From Chrysochromulina tobinii (Eukaryota; Haptophyta; Prymnesiales; Chrysochromulinaceae), in NCBI GenBank assembly GCA_001275005.1, contig JWZX01002368.1, positions 1-17,793 on the forward strand: a stretch of DNA of 17,793 nucleotides, given 5' to 3'. The translations under genes and the position numbers were made by a program. Every line of letters starts with the position of its first letter. Position 1 is the first letter of the stretch. The notes under the pieces were generated by a model that worked only from the letters and a program-made list of their open reading frames with translations, ran no database searches and was not told where the DNA came from. Below are positions 1 through 8,333 of the stretch, piece by piece.

Positions 1-90
1 CTGAAGACCCACTTGGATGAGACGGGTCGCAAGGTTATGTTGGTGTATTGGGTCGAGAAGGAGTGTACGTGCGGCGCTTACTCGGCGTAA
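1..90 (+). CDS. Possible 3' end of an unidentified gene (partial)
   Basis: Frame 1 is open from the first base for 29 codons and stops with TAA at 88-90; the peptide ends KECTCGAYSA. Its start lies outside the window. It would converge on the Rieske oxygenase gene, whose stop is at 157-159, leaving about 66 bp between the two stops, which fits the tight packing elsewhere in the window. No family is recognisable from 29 residues, and an open frame of this length can arise by chance in GC-rich DNA, so this is a weak call. Confidence 0.3.
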   Translation: MKTHLDETGRKVMLVYWVEKECTCGAYSA

Positions 91-156
91 GATTAGGGGC
101 GAGTGCGCGCCGTGAACTTCAGCGAGTGTGAATACTGTGTGAATTCCGAAATAAGT

Positions 157-1660
157 TTAGGGCGCGTCGTAATCGGAATCGCCCTCGGGGATGCGGTAGC
201 GAGTGCCCTCCTCTGCGAGCACCTTGTCTACGACCATGTTCTGGAAGCGGTGGATCGTCTCCTCGAAGCGAAAGGAGAAGCGGCCGCCCGTGTACGGCGT
301 CGAGCTCGTGCCAACCTGCACGTTCTCGCAGATCTGGATGTCCTCGAGATTGACCGCGTCCCAAAATTTGAACATGCCCTCGAGCACCTTCGGCGCCTCG
401 GGGGAAGCGTCTACCGAGCTCGTGTGCGTGAAGAGCGTCGAGGATTCGATGGTGCGGTTCGGCCCGTGCGGCGTGAGCACCACGCGGAAGAAGTGGTCCG
501 GGTACAGTGAGAAGAAGACGTTGGGGAAGATGCAAATGTGCCATGCCGTCTGCAGGTTGGCCCCCCGCAGTCCCGGAAAGGGCGGCAACCGGCCAGGGTC
601 GATTGGGGTGGGGCCGGCTGTCGAGTCGCCGTTGAGAGGATACGTGGCAAAGCCCATGTACATGCCCTTGCCCTGGCGTCGCTCGTGCTCGTCCACGCCC
701 GATACGTTGCACAGCGCCGGGTGCACCGCGGGCAGGTGGTAGTACTCGAGAAAATTCTCGACGAGCACCTTCCAGTTAGCTTTGCAATCATATGTCTTCT
801 TCGACGCGGCGACGAGCGCCCCGGGAGTCTCGAGCACGGGCCTGAACTCCAGCACGGCGGGAAGCAGGTCGCCCAGCCAATCGGCCAGCGGCGGCGCCTC
901 GCCGTTCAGGTTGACGAAGATGAGCCCCAGCGCCGACTCGACCCGAACGGGGAATAGTCCCATCTCCTTTTTGTCGAAATCCTTGACGTATCCGGTGAAC
1001 TTGCCGCGCAGATTCTCGGGCACCGCCTTGCGTGCCTCATCGCTATCGAAGAGTGGCGTGCTCACGAGCCGCCCACTGCGGTCGGGCACAAGGGGCGCGT
1101 GGCCACCGGAGTGAGAAAGAGACGAGGCGGACGGGCGGGGTTGAGGCGCAGGCACGCGCGCGAGGTGCGGCGACGCACTCGAGTGCGTAGCCCCAGCGGT
1201 GGTACGGGCAAAGGATGGTGCGCCGCTTCTCGCACTTCTCGGTCACGAGCTGGGCGCCGCGGTGCCGGCACACGTTGTGGAACGCACGGATCGTGCCGTT
1301 GTCGTTGGCGAGGATGATGTTCTCTCCGCCGACGGTGGCAGGGAGCAAGTCGCCCGGCTTCGAGAGCTCGGAGAGCTCCCCGGCCACGACCCACGAGCTA
1401 CGCCACACGTGTGTCTTCTCGAGCTGGTAGAAAGCTTCGTCGTGGTACACGGCGCCCGGAAGCGTCGTCGCCTCTTCGACTGGCCTCCGCGTGCGTGTGT
1501 AGACGGCCTTGTCGGACCAATCTTGCGCCGGACCGGTGATGGCGCGGCGCAGCAGCGTGGACGGGCCTCGTACCGAGGCGCAGCCGCTACGAAGAAGTGC
1601 GGGGGCGCTACGGGCCGCGCTGAGTCTGCGAAACGCGATCCGGTCGGCTGTCCCCGGCAT
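157..1660 (-). CDS. Rieske non-heme iron oxygenase, choline/glycine-betaine monooxygenase type (2 exons)
   Basis: Two exons, 1660-1179 and 1075-157, join across a 103-nt intron to give 466 residues, close to the usual 400-440 plus a leader. Residues 1-45 are rich in Arg, Ser and Ala with few acids and look like an organelle-targeting peptide. The Rieske [2Fe-2S] ligands are C131-x-H133 and C151-P-Y-H154. The splice restores the family sequence GYALDGRLVSTPLF. The mononuclear iron site is N268-FLEYYH274-LPAV-H279, with D406 in NLEDIQICE as the likely third ligand. The family oxidises quaternary amines: choline to betaine aldehyde (plant CMO) or glycine betaine to dimethylglycine plus formaldehyde (bacterial GbcA). 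The dimethylglycine dehydrogenase gene nearby favours the second, but sequence alone does not decide. In-frame ATGs upstream (for example at 1702) are possible starts; 1660 was chosen because the targeting-like leader begins there. Confidence 0.88.
1076..1178 (-). other. Intron in the Rieske oxygenase gene (103 nt, phase 2)
   Basis: The donor reads GA|GTGCGT and the acceptor CCGCAG|TGGGCGG on the minus strand. Splicing creates a GAT codon and the expected LDGRLV sequence directly after the Rieske CPYH motif. The pyrimidine-rich stretch CGTCTCTTTCTCACTCC precedes the acceptor. Unlike several other introns here, it shows no strong repeat across its two ends. Confidence 0.8.
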
Positions 1661-1873
1661 TTTGACGGAACCAACTCCAAACTTCTGCGGAATTTGAATC
1701 ATGACCAATACAACCGTGAGAAGTTGCCTTCTCGGGTCCCGAGAAGCTCCGCAAGCTCCGGCCAAAAGCCAAGCGGACAAGCTCAGACCAAATGCCGTTT
1801 CACACAAAAGTTGTGTGCCACGCACGGTCTTCACGCGATGTGGCACTAAGTGCGCACTTCGCCCAATCCAACC
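1661..1873. promoter_or_regulatory. Divergent intergenic region between the Rieske and glycosyltransferase-like genes
   Basis: The two genes are transcribed away from each other across 213 bp between the chosen start codons, so this stretch should hold both promoters and 5' leaders. No TATA box or other defined element is convincing. If the Rieske protein starts at an upstream ATG, the shared region is shorter. Confidence 0.4.
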
Positions 1874-2998
1874 ATGACTCTCATGCAGGAGCAGCACGGC
1901 ATCGCCGTGGTGTTGACCGGTCTTTTAAGATCCCTCTTCTCGCCGCCGGTCGCTGATACGTATCGCATTCATGTCGCCCAGCCACTTTCTGCGCGGCTGG
2001 ACACGTTCATCGTGGTGGTCGGTGAATCCAGCGATCGCAGACCGCAGCTGAAGCTGCAGGCCGCTGCGGCATACCCGGGCGCCTCGCTTTTCATCATGCC
2101 CTTGCCGATTTTTGGCAATCTGCACTGCCCCATCAGCGGCAGTCGAGTCGACTGGGAAAGTGCACACCCAAGAGACCCGAAGGCCTCCCAAAAGCTGAGG
2201 CCATTCGAGCATGATGAAGAAAGGTATGTGCAGCATGCTCGCCGAGTCTTGATACAGTGGTATGGAATTCGACACGGCTATGTCAGAGTCGAGGCTGCCG
2301 AGAGGCGACGTGGGGCACAGTACGCATGGCTGCTGCGAGCGCGCACAGATGCGGTGCACTTGGAGCCTCTCCCGGGCAGGTGGCTGGCACGTGCGTCCCG
2401 CAACCACGTCTACGTTCCTGAAGGCGGCATGAATGCATTTGGTGTCGGGATGTGCCAAAACGACCACTTCTTTCTTTGTCCTCGGCACCTCTGCAGGCCG
2501 TACTTTCATCTCATAGGAGACTTGTGGGAGAGCCCATACTGTGTCGACGGCGGGCGCGGGACCCGTGAGGATGCCAATGTGACGGGATCGATCTTTGCGA
2601 GGCCTGCACCTACCGCGCCTGGTGGCTTCGTGCTCAGCGAGGCCCCAAGTGCTCCCTTCTGGCTGCCGCCACCACCGAAGTTTGCCGACGCTGAGTGGTA
2701 CTTCCTCGCACGTTACAGCAACGCCAGTGGCAAAGTTTGCGACGCCAGCTACACCACCGCCGAGGCTTGCTGCGGCCTGATCCGCGAGGTGCCGTACAAG
2801 TATAGCATTGCACGCGGGGATTCGAACCGCGGCCACGTCGAGTGCCATGAAAGACTCGTCTACTTTTGGCGCGGGACGAACGGTTCGGCGATTCGTGAAC
2901 GCAACCGAGACGCACTTGCACGGTGCGCCGCGCTCTATCGTTATCCTAGTGCGAATCGAACAGCATCCAAAAAACCAAGGAGAGTAAGAAGGTTGTGA
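1874..2998 (+). CDS. Uncharacterised glycosyltransferase-like protein
   Basis: An uninterrupted frame of 374 residues begins at an ATG in a favourable context (aaccATGa). The N-terminus (GIAVVLTGLLRSLF, residues 9-22, then LDTFIVVVGE, residues 42-51) looks like the first beta strands of a nucleotide-sugar-binding fold. The middle contains WLLRARTDAVHLEPLP, an R-x-R-x-D arrangement seen in uncharacterised glycosyltransferase-like proteins of algae and fungi. The C-terminal third is rich in Cys and aromatic residues (CDASYTTAEACCG, HVECHERLVYFW), which suggests disulfides and a secretory-pathway location. However, no signal peptide or membrane anchor is present at this start, so an upstream exon may be missing. 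The codon after the chosen ATG region also offers a second ATG at 1883. The coding call is good; the enzyme assignment is by general resemblance only. Confidence 0.7.
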   Translation: MTLMQEQHGIAVVLTGLLRSLFSPPVADTYRIHVAQPLSARLDTFIVVVGESSDRRPQLKLQAAAAYPGASLFIMPLPIFGNLHCPISGSRVDWESAHPRDPKASQKLRPFEHDEERYVQHARRVLIQWYGIRHGYVRVEAAERRRGAQYAWLLRARTDAVHLEPLPGRWLARASRNHVYVPEGGMNAFGVGMCQNDHFFLCPRHLCRPYFHLIGDLWESPYCVDGGRGTREDANVTGSIFARPAPTAPGGFVLSEAPSAPFWLPPPPKFADAEWYFLARYSNASGKVCDASYTTAEACCGLIREVPYKYSIARGDSNRGHVECHERLVYFWRGTNGSAIRERNRDALARCAALYRYPSANRTASKKPRRVRRL

Positions 2999-3050
2999 GA
3001 GAGTTGGTCGAATTCGAATGTACTTGCTTGCGGCACGACGACCTTGCTTG

Positions 3051-3143
3051 GTCGAGTTAGCCTTGCCTTGTCAACTCTATACGTAAACAACAGACAACCA
3101 TACGGAAGCCTATCGACTTGACTTGACTTGACTTGACTTGACT
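3051..3143 (+). repeat. CTTG-rich stretch ending in a GACTT pentanucleotide microsatellite
   Basis: From 3115 to 3143 the unit GACTT is repeated nearly six times without error. The preceding bases contain looser CTTG and CCTTG copies (ccttgcttgg, ccttgccttg). It lies in the short gap between two plus-strand genes, 85 bp before the start codon at 3228. Confidence 0.85.
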
Positions 3144-3227
3144 CTTACCGTTCCATCATATTTCGTCAAGTTCTACCGAGGCCTCACGAGAGACGAGTAC
3201 CCTTCCCGCACACCTTCGGCTCCCACA

Positions 3228-4070
3228 ATGGGCCAGGCGGGGAGTTCGTCGGCTCAGGTTGACCCTCATGGCGCGGATCCGACTGCCGGAGCCGGGACGG
3301 CTGCGGCGCAAGCTGCTGATGCACGAGCCGTTGTCGCAGCACCCACCGTCGAGGCGCCGGCCCTGGCTGAGACTACAGTGCCAGACGTGGCAGAGGCCAC
3401 GCTGGTGCCACTATTAGCTGTCGAGGAGCCCACGGGTTCGCCACTGCCAGAGGCAACCGGCGTATCCCCGGACACGAACAGAACGACATCAACCAAAGCG
3501 CAAGAAGATACCAACCAAGATAGCTCGCGTTATATTGTTGCGCCCGCGTGGTCAACACGGCTCTCGTCCACACGTGGGTTGGAGGGAGAGATAGATGGCC
3601 GTGTCTTTAAGCGGGGCCAGAGGATCAGGTTGATTGGTGTGGGCCCCGACTACGATGGCAAAGAAGCGATCGTGAACTTTGTCGGCAAGGGGAAGAAGGC
3701 CGATCAGCTTTACGTGTGCGGATGCGCTGATTCACACATGTGTGCGCTCATTCGCATCTCGGCCACATGCGCGGAGGTCGTGGTGCAAGATCTGGACGGC
3801 CAGCCCAATGAGGATTCCGAGGTTACCGAGTCCGTGGCGAGCCTCTTCAAGAAGGGAGAGACCATTACACCTACCACCGGTATGGGCGATGAGTATGAGG
3901 GCAAGCAGGCCCTCATCACGAGCTTGGGCACGGGCCGTCGCGCAAACCAGCTCTTCGTGGCCACGGCCGACAGCAATATGACACGCATCTGGACCGAGCA
4001 ATCCATCAGTGATGAGCGGCCAGCAACAGAGTCTCACCCGGAGCTTGATGCGGAGCTGCAGGTTTGCTAG
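3228..4070 (+). CDS. Protein with two copies of an unrecognised ~50-residue module and an N-myristoylation motif
   Basis: The protein has 280 residues. The start MGQAGSSS matches the N-myristoyltransferase pattern (Gly2, Ser6), so membrane attachment is likely. Residues 10-100 are Ala/Pro/Thr/Glu-rich and probably disordered. Two related modules follow. Residues 127-175 begin FKRGQRIRLIGVGPDYDGKE; residues 207-255 begin FKKGETITPTTGMGDEYEGK. Both share FK+G-x-x-I, a G-x-(D/E)Y-(D/E)GK turn, a GxGx+A-x-QL-(Y/F)V strand and an ADSxM ending. The pattern resembles small KOW/SH3-like beta barrels, but this is an inference. The frame is open 90 bp upstream of the ATG, but without another ATG. No function can be assigned. 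Confidence 0.7.
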   Translation: MGQAGSSSAQVDPHGADPTAGAGTAAAQAADARAVVAAPTVEAPALAETTVPDVAEATLVPLLAVEEPTGSPLPEATGVSPDTNRTTSTKAQEDTNQDSSRYIVAPAWSTRLSSTRGLEGEIDGRVFKRGQRIRLIGVGPDYDGKEAIVNFVGKGKKADQLYVCGCADSHMCALIRISATCAEVVVQDLDGQPNEDSEVTESVASLFKKGETITPTTGMGDEYEGKQALITSLGTGRRANQLFVATADSNMTRIWTEQSISDERPATESHPELDAELQVC

Positions 4071-4577
4071 ATATCTCCTTTTCGTTTGCAAACCGATCAA
4101 CGATGCATTGATGTTGATGATAATTGTGAAGGTGTGATTCGCGATCTTGTCACTCGGACTCGTCAGTTGAGTCTATGTCGATTACAAGCTACGGTAATTG
4201 AACGCCATGCGCCCATACGATGAGGCATGATCCGCGTAACGCGGTTGGTGCATTGAGCTACGAGCCGACGCGACCGCGACGCATCCGCTTCGAGGCCGTT
4301 ATAGCGTTCGGTTTTGGGCAGGTTTTGGGGTGACGGTTTCGTTACGCGATACGTTCCGTTCGGATAAATCCGATTCCAATCTATTTTTTCATCTAAATCC
4401 CGGTAATCGGACTGGACCCGACATCTCACATCGGGTGGCGCTTGGCGCGGTGCGACTTGTATACTTCACGCTCAGAGAACAGGTGAGCGCGTACTGATTT
4501 ATTTTCTCGTGGCGGGGCGTAGGTGGAACATGAGGTGGAACCGGAACGATCGCGCCTTTTCACCCAGCCTGAGGCTC
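4071..4577. other. Convergent intergenic region, AT-richer, no gene recognised
   Basis: This stretch separates the 3' ends of the two-module protein gene and the dimethylglycine dehydrogenase gene. It is visibly less GC-rich than the neighbouring genes. A minus-strand frame of 88 codons crosses 4163-4429 but resembles no family. A segment near 4200-4270 superficially resembles part of a tRNA but does not fold as one. It presumably holds two 3' untranslated regions; no polyadenylation signal is convincing. Confidence 0.5.
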
Positions 4578-4603
4578 AGCCGCTCGGCTCGTGGTGAGCG
4601 GCT
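4578..4603. repeat. Perfect 8-bp inverted repeat at the dimethylglycine dehydrogenase stop codon
   Basis: AGCCGCTC at 4578-4585 is followed after a 10-base loop by its complement GAGCGGCT at 4596-4603, next to and overlapping the TAG stop of the minus-strand gene (4602-4604). A stable mRNA hairpin is possible. No function is known for such an element, and chance occurrence in GC-rich DNA cannot be excluded. Confidence 0.4.
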
Positions 4604-7482
4604 AGGTCGTGGGCTTGCCGGCCACATCGACGGGTGGGCGCTCCAGCAGATCGACCGCCCAGCGCTTGCCGAAGCACTCGAGGCTCAGACCGCCGTCCCC
4701 CGCGCGCGCGAGCGGGGCGCCGTTAGTGCCACACTGAATGTAGCCGAGAGCGATGGTTTTGCCGGTGATGGCGCCGCGCGCGCTCGTCGTGGTGAAGCCA
4801 ACGACGGCGCCGTCGGCGTCGCGAATCGGTGTGTCGCCCGCAACAGACCATGCATGCGACGCATCGGTGGCAACTGCGAAGATGGCCGCAATGCGGCCTG
4901 CCGAGCCGGCAGGCGGCGGCGCGTCCTTGCCGATAAAGGGGAGCAGCTCATTCTTGCGCACCGGAGGGATGAAGGCGTCGACGCCCGCCTCCCTCCAGTG
5001 GGCGAAGTCGAGGTCCCCTTTAACTTTGAAGCCCTTCTCGATGCGTAGCGAGTTGACCGCCGCGTTGCCAAACGGGCGGCAGTTGAGTTGACGCGCGCTC
5101 GGATGTGAGAGGATCGCCTCGAACAGAGGCGCCGCGTGCTCCGCTGCCACGTGGAGTTCATAGCCCGCCTCACCTGTGAACGAGATACGGAAGACGTCCG
5201 CTGGAAGCCCGCACACTTCCACAGACCGCATCTGCAGAAATGGGATCTCGGCGGCGGCCGGGCAGAGCGCCGAGATGAGCGCGGGCGCAGATGGGCCCGC
5301 CACGTGGAGGATCTCGATGGCGTCGGTCAGGTTCGTCAACTCGATCGCGCCCGGCGGGATGAGCTGCGCACTCTCGAGCAATCTCACCTGCTGCTCGAGC
5401 CACGCCAAATCATGCCGCTGGTAGTCGCGCGAAGCGCACAGATAAAAGTCATGCGAGCCGTCACCTTCGACGCCTCGGCGCGTCACAGTGAACTCGGCGA
5501 GCAGCTTGCCCGCAAACGTGGGCGCGTAAGTGAGGCGCGTACGTCCGGCGCGCTTCGGCAGCGTATTGGTGGTCACGCGCTCGAGAAGTCGTGATGCCGC
5601 GTCCGACGTGCCTGAGGACACCCGAAACTTGGAAAAGGATGCGTGGCCCACTCCCACCCCCGTGAGCAGATGCTGCGCCTCGGCATCCGCGTAGGGCGCC
5701 CACGCGTGGCTGGCAAAGGTCTTGGCGTTGATGGTGGGCGGCGCGCCGTTGGCAGCGGGTGGGAGGAACACAAGGGGGGTCTCGACTCCCGCATTCGAAA
5801 AGGTGGTGAGTGCACCGCGCCGCACGAAGGCCTCATGCAATGCCTTGTGGGCGGCAGACTTGGCGATGACGTCGCGCCCGGCGGGGCGGTTCTCAAAGGG
5901 GTACGACACTTGATTGTTGTGTGAGTAGGTCTCGAGTACCTTGGCCGCCGTGTACTCGGGTGTGGCCCAGCGTCCGTACCGCAGAGGATCAAACTCGGCG
6001 GCCATGTCGTAGGGCTGCTCGCCCTCAGTGATGATGTGGCACAGGTACTCGGACAGAGCAAGGCTCTGCGCGATCCCATACGTGAGGCAGTTGAAGTCAT
6101 AGTAGCCAGGCATCTGGGTGCGCCCACAGCGTGCGAGCGAGTCGCCCGTCCAGATGGTTGGCCCGTTGACCACGGACTGGAAGCCTACCTCGGCTAATGC
6201 AGGCAAGACCTTCATCGCGGAGACCAAGCAGCCCTCGAGCCGATCGAGCTGCGGCGGAAATAAGTCGAATGCGAAGCGGGCGGGCGGCCCTTCGGGCCAG
6301 TCGGTACGCACGGTTGTCATCTGGCGAGGCGAGAGCAGAGCCTCAGGGGTAAGCAAGGGCCATTAGGGGTCAACTCCATGGCCATAGGTGCTCATCACCT
6401 GGTGAGGCGAGAGCAGACCCTCGTATGGCCCGATGAGTAACCCATCACGCTCCTGCCGTATGTAAGACGAGCCTGCTAGGTCGCGCAGGCATGGCACGCG
6501 CTCGCCGTCGCGCACCTGCGGTCGAGAGGTGGGTTGGAGGGGGGGTGGAGGATCAAGGGTCGAGATGATGATTGCCAGGGTGGTGCCCTCGAGATCGCCC
6601 TCAAGATCGCGCAGTGCAAGGCACGCCGCGGCCGTCGAGTGCGTACCTTGCCCTTCAGAGCCGGAATGGTCTCTGTAATCGCGTACTGGTGCTCGATGAC
6701 GAAGGCTGGGTGAGTGTCTTCGAGGCCCAGCTGGCGCGAGAATTTGCGCGACCAGAGCCCTGCCGCGTTCACCACCGCGTCGGCCTGGTACAGGGCGCCG
6801 TTCACAGTTGAGACTGTGAAGGTGCCATTCGGCTGACGCGTCACTGTGTCCACCTCGGCGTTGTGCACGATCGAGGCGCCGTCGGCCTGGGCGAGTTTCG
6901 CGAGGCACGTGGTGAGTAGTGTGGGGCACACGTCGCCGTCCTGGGTCGTGTAGATGCCCGCCTCCACCGTCGACACGTCGACGAGCGGGTGTAGCGCAGC
7001 CACCTCTGCTGCGCTGATCAGAGTCGTCGGCAGCCCGGAGTCGTCATAGAGCGCGGCCATCGCCACGTGCTGCTTGGCCTCCGTCAGACGATCGGCGTTG
7101 CCCTTCTCAAGCAGCCGGATCGAGCCCGTACGGTGCAGCCCGATCTGTGGAGTGCGGGCGAATGTCAGAGCGCTGCACACGATGTTTGCCGGGCGGGGTG
7201 GAGGATGTGGCGGGAAGGAGTGCGGGCGCGCACATCGTGGCTCTCGTGCAGATCGATCATCTCACGCAGGGCGCGAACGTGGATCTTTTTTATCTTCGGA
7301 GAGCCTCCGAAGCGGGTCACCAGTCCGGCTGCGTGCCACGTCGCACCCGCACAAAGCTGGCCCGCCTTCTCGAGCAGCGTGACACCCACGCCCTTCGCGG
7401 CCAGTGCGCGCATGATGGAGGAACCCGCAATACCGCCGCCTATGACTATGACATTCTTCGCACGCGGATAGCCGGGCTGCAT
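4602..7482 (-). CDS. DMGDH: Dimethylglycine dehydrogenase-like flavoprotein (4 exons)
   Basis: Exons 7482-7234, 7144-6647, 6515-6399 and 6320-4602 join in phase 0 to 860 residues, nearly the length of animal DMGDH (about 866). The N-terminus has the FAD Rossmann motif VIVIGGGIAGSS (residues 11-22). GATWHAAGL follows, with H50 the expected covalent FAD-binding histidine. Further family blocks are HRTGSIRLLEKG, VVNAAGLWSRKF, LRDLAGSSYIRQERDGLL and SVVNGPTIWTGD. From about residue 440 the protein matches the folate-binding GCV_T fold (SFTGEAGYELHV, NSLRIEKGFKVKGDLDF) and its C-terminal barrel. The enzyme demethylates dimethylglycine to sarcosine, passing electrons to ETF and the one-carbon unit to tetrahydrofolate, normally in the mitochondrial matrix. 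Sarcosine dehydrogenase is a close alternative. Only ten residues precede the FAD motif, so a targeting leader may lie in an unrecognised upstream exon; an in-frame stop lies just upstream of the region. Confidence 0.9.
6321..6398 (-). other. DMGDH intron 3 (78 nt, phase 0), bounded by a direct repeat
   Basis: On the minus strand the donor is CACCAG|GTGATG and the acceptor CGCCAG|ATGACA. The intron is needed because it carries an in-frame TAA, and its removal joins GPYEGLLSPHQ to MTTVRTDWPEG. The 27 bp across the donor (6396-6422) recur across the acceptor (6318-6344) with three mismatches, and the offset equals the intron length of 78. Confidence 0.85.
6516..6646 (-). other. DMGDH intron 2 (131 nt, phase 0)
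   Basis: The donor is GGCAAG|GTACGC and the acceptor GACCGCAG|GTGCGC on the minus strand. Splicing joins TIPALKGK to VRDGERVPCLRDL, matching DMGDH. The first bases of the intron (GTACGCACTCGACGGC) resemble the first bases of the next exon (GTGCGCGACGGC), a weaker form of the end duplication seen in other introns here. Confidence 0.8.
7145..7233 (-). other. DMGDH intron 1 (89 nt, phase 0)
   Basis: The donor is CACGAT|GTGCGC and the acceptor ACTCCACAG|ATCGGG on the minus strand, joining MIDLHESHD to IGLHRTGSIRL. Inside the intron CGCCCGCACTCC occurs near the donor (7217-7228) and again near the acceptor (7149-7160), a 12-bp exact direct repeat. Confidence 0.8.
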
Positions 7483-7694
7483 CGGGACGGTCGGTCGCCC
7501 AGGCGCGTGAACGCCAAACTTGACGCACAAAAAAACTTAAAAAACTTGCATGAATAGCTGTTAGATGGTGTGGACGAGGAGGAGGCAGACCTGTGGTGGT
7601 TATAACTAAGGTATCCCGAAAAAAACTTGACGGAAAAGGGCGTCCAATCTTGCTCGCTCGGACCACAGGAGCCGAAGTTCCGGCCGCCTCTCGA
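7483..7694. promoter_or_regulatory. Divergent intergenic region between DMGDH and the 110-residue orphan
   Basis: The 212 bp between the two divergent start codons should contain both promoters. The decamer AAACTTGACG occurs twice in the same orientation (7516-7525 and 7623-7632). Two runs of six or seven A followed by CTTG lie at 7539-7548 and 7619-7629. These are candidate shared elements only. Part of the region may instead be a 5' intron or exon of DMGDH. Confidence 0.4.
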
Positions 7695-8027
7695 ATGGCG
7701 TCGCAGCCGGAGTGGATCTCAGGCGTGCTGTCGAAGCAGGCGCGCAACGGCCGAGCTGTCGACCCAGCACCCACTCGGCAGCAGGAGCTTCTCGACCCTC
7801 GCTCAAAGGTTCCACTCGCCACCCCATGGCACGGCCGCGAGCTCAACGGGCACACGTATACTGGTACGCTCCAGGAGGGCAAGACGGTGTTCCGGTACAA
7901 GCCGCTTTCGAAGGGTAGCATGGCCTCCAAGCTTGATAAGCCCATGTACTCGCCGCCCAAGCAGGAACCGACAGGGCGGACGCGCGTGGCCGACTTCTTC
8001 GAGGCGGAGGTCCCGCTTTACCAGTGA
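7695..8027 (+). CDS. Small orphan protein (110 residues)
   Basis: The frame runs from the ATG at 7695 (MASQPEWISGVLSK) to the TGA at 8025-8027. An earlier non-ATG opening at 7593 is disregarded. The protein is basic, Pro-rich and without membrane segments. Its C-terminal half (residues 45-110) is orderly, with DPRSKVPLATPWHGRELNG, TYTGTLQEGKTVFRYKPL, DKPMYSPPK and a final RVADFFEAEVPLYQ. The alternation of aromatic and Pro/Lys residues is seen in small structural proteins that pack against larger assemblies, but no family is recognised. It is divergent from DMGDH. The bias toward G or C at third codon positions resembles that of its neighbours and supports a real gene. Confidence 0.6.
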   Translation: MASQPEWISGVLSKQARNGRAVDPAPTRQQELLDPRSKVPLATPWHGRELNGHTYTGTLQEGKTVFRYKPLSKGSMASKLDKPMYSPPKQEPTGRTRVADFFEAEVPLYQ

Positions 8028-8333
8028 GCTCGTGTGTCGCCAACGACTTTTGTGCCCACTTACGGTGAGCATGACGACAACGACCTACTGCATAGAGCCT
8101 ATGGGCATAATCTCACCGCGTAGAGAGGTAGTACTACACGTAGACGTAGTAGTAGTAGTGTAGCTCGGCGCGCCCGGCGTACGGTATCATGTTGCCATGT
8201 CGAGGTTGCATGCGTGGTTGTTGCGCCCATGGGGGTTTGCGCCGCATGGTTGCGCGAAATAACTTAAACGCTCAGAGCTCGAACCTAGTGACGCGTTCGA
8301 GTGACGCGTTGTCTAGGCTCTTTCAAAAATACA
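8028..8333. other. Convergent intergenic region with a GTA microsatellite
   Basis: Between the orphan gene and the FkbM-type gene (both ending here) there is no supported gene. GTA/TAG triplets are repeated around 8126-8161, with an imperfect complementary TAC stretch, so a short hairpin is possible. The remainder shows nothing recognisable. Confidence 0.55.

Noticed and set aside
1076-1178. Frameshift in the Rieske oxygenase gene
   Set aside because: A GT-AG intron explains the frame change and restores the exact conserved LDG sequence, so no mutation is needed.
119-1394. Several long overlapping frames on both strands within the Rieske gene
   Set aside because: They are shadows of the real gene in GC-rich DNA, with no family resemblance.
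4190-4275. tRNA-like segment (minus strand GTAGCTCAATG followed by a CCGCG...CGCGG stem)
   Set aside because: No matching D-stem, T-arm or seven-base acceptor stem can be formed in the right order, so it is not a tRNA.
4163-4429. Minus-strand open frame of 88 codons
   Set aside because: It has no recognisable motif, lies in a convergent AT-richer gap, and has no codon-bias support; probably a chance opening.
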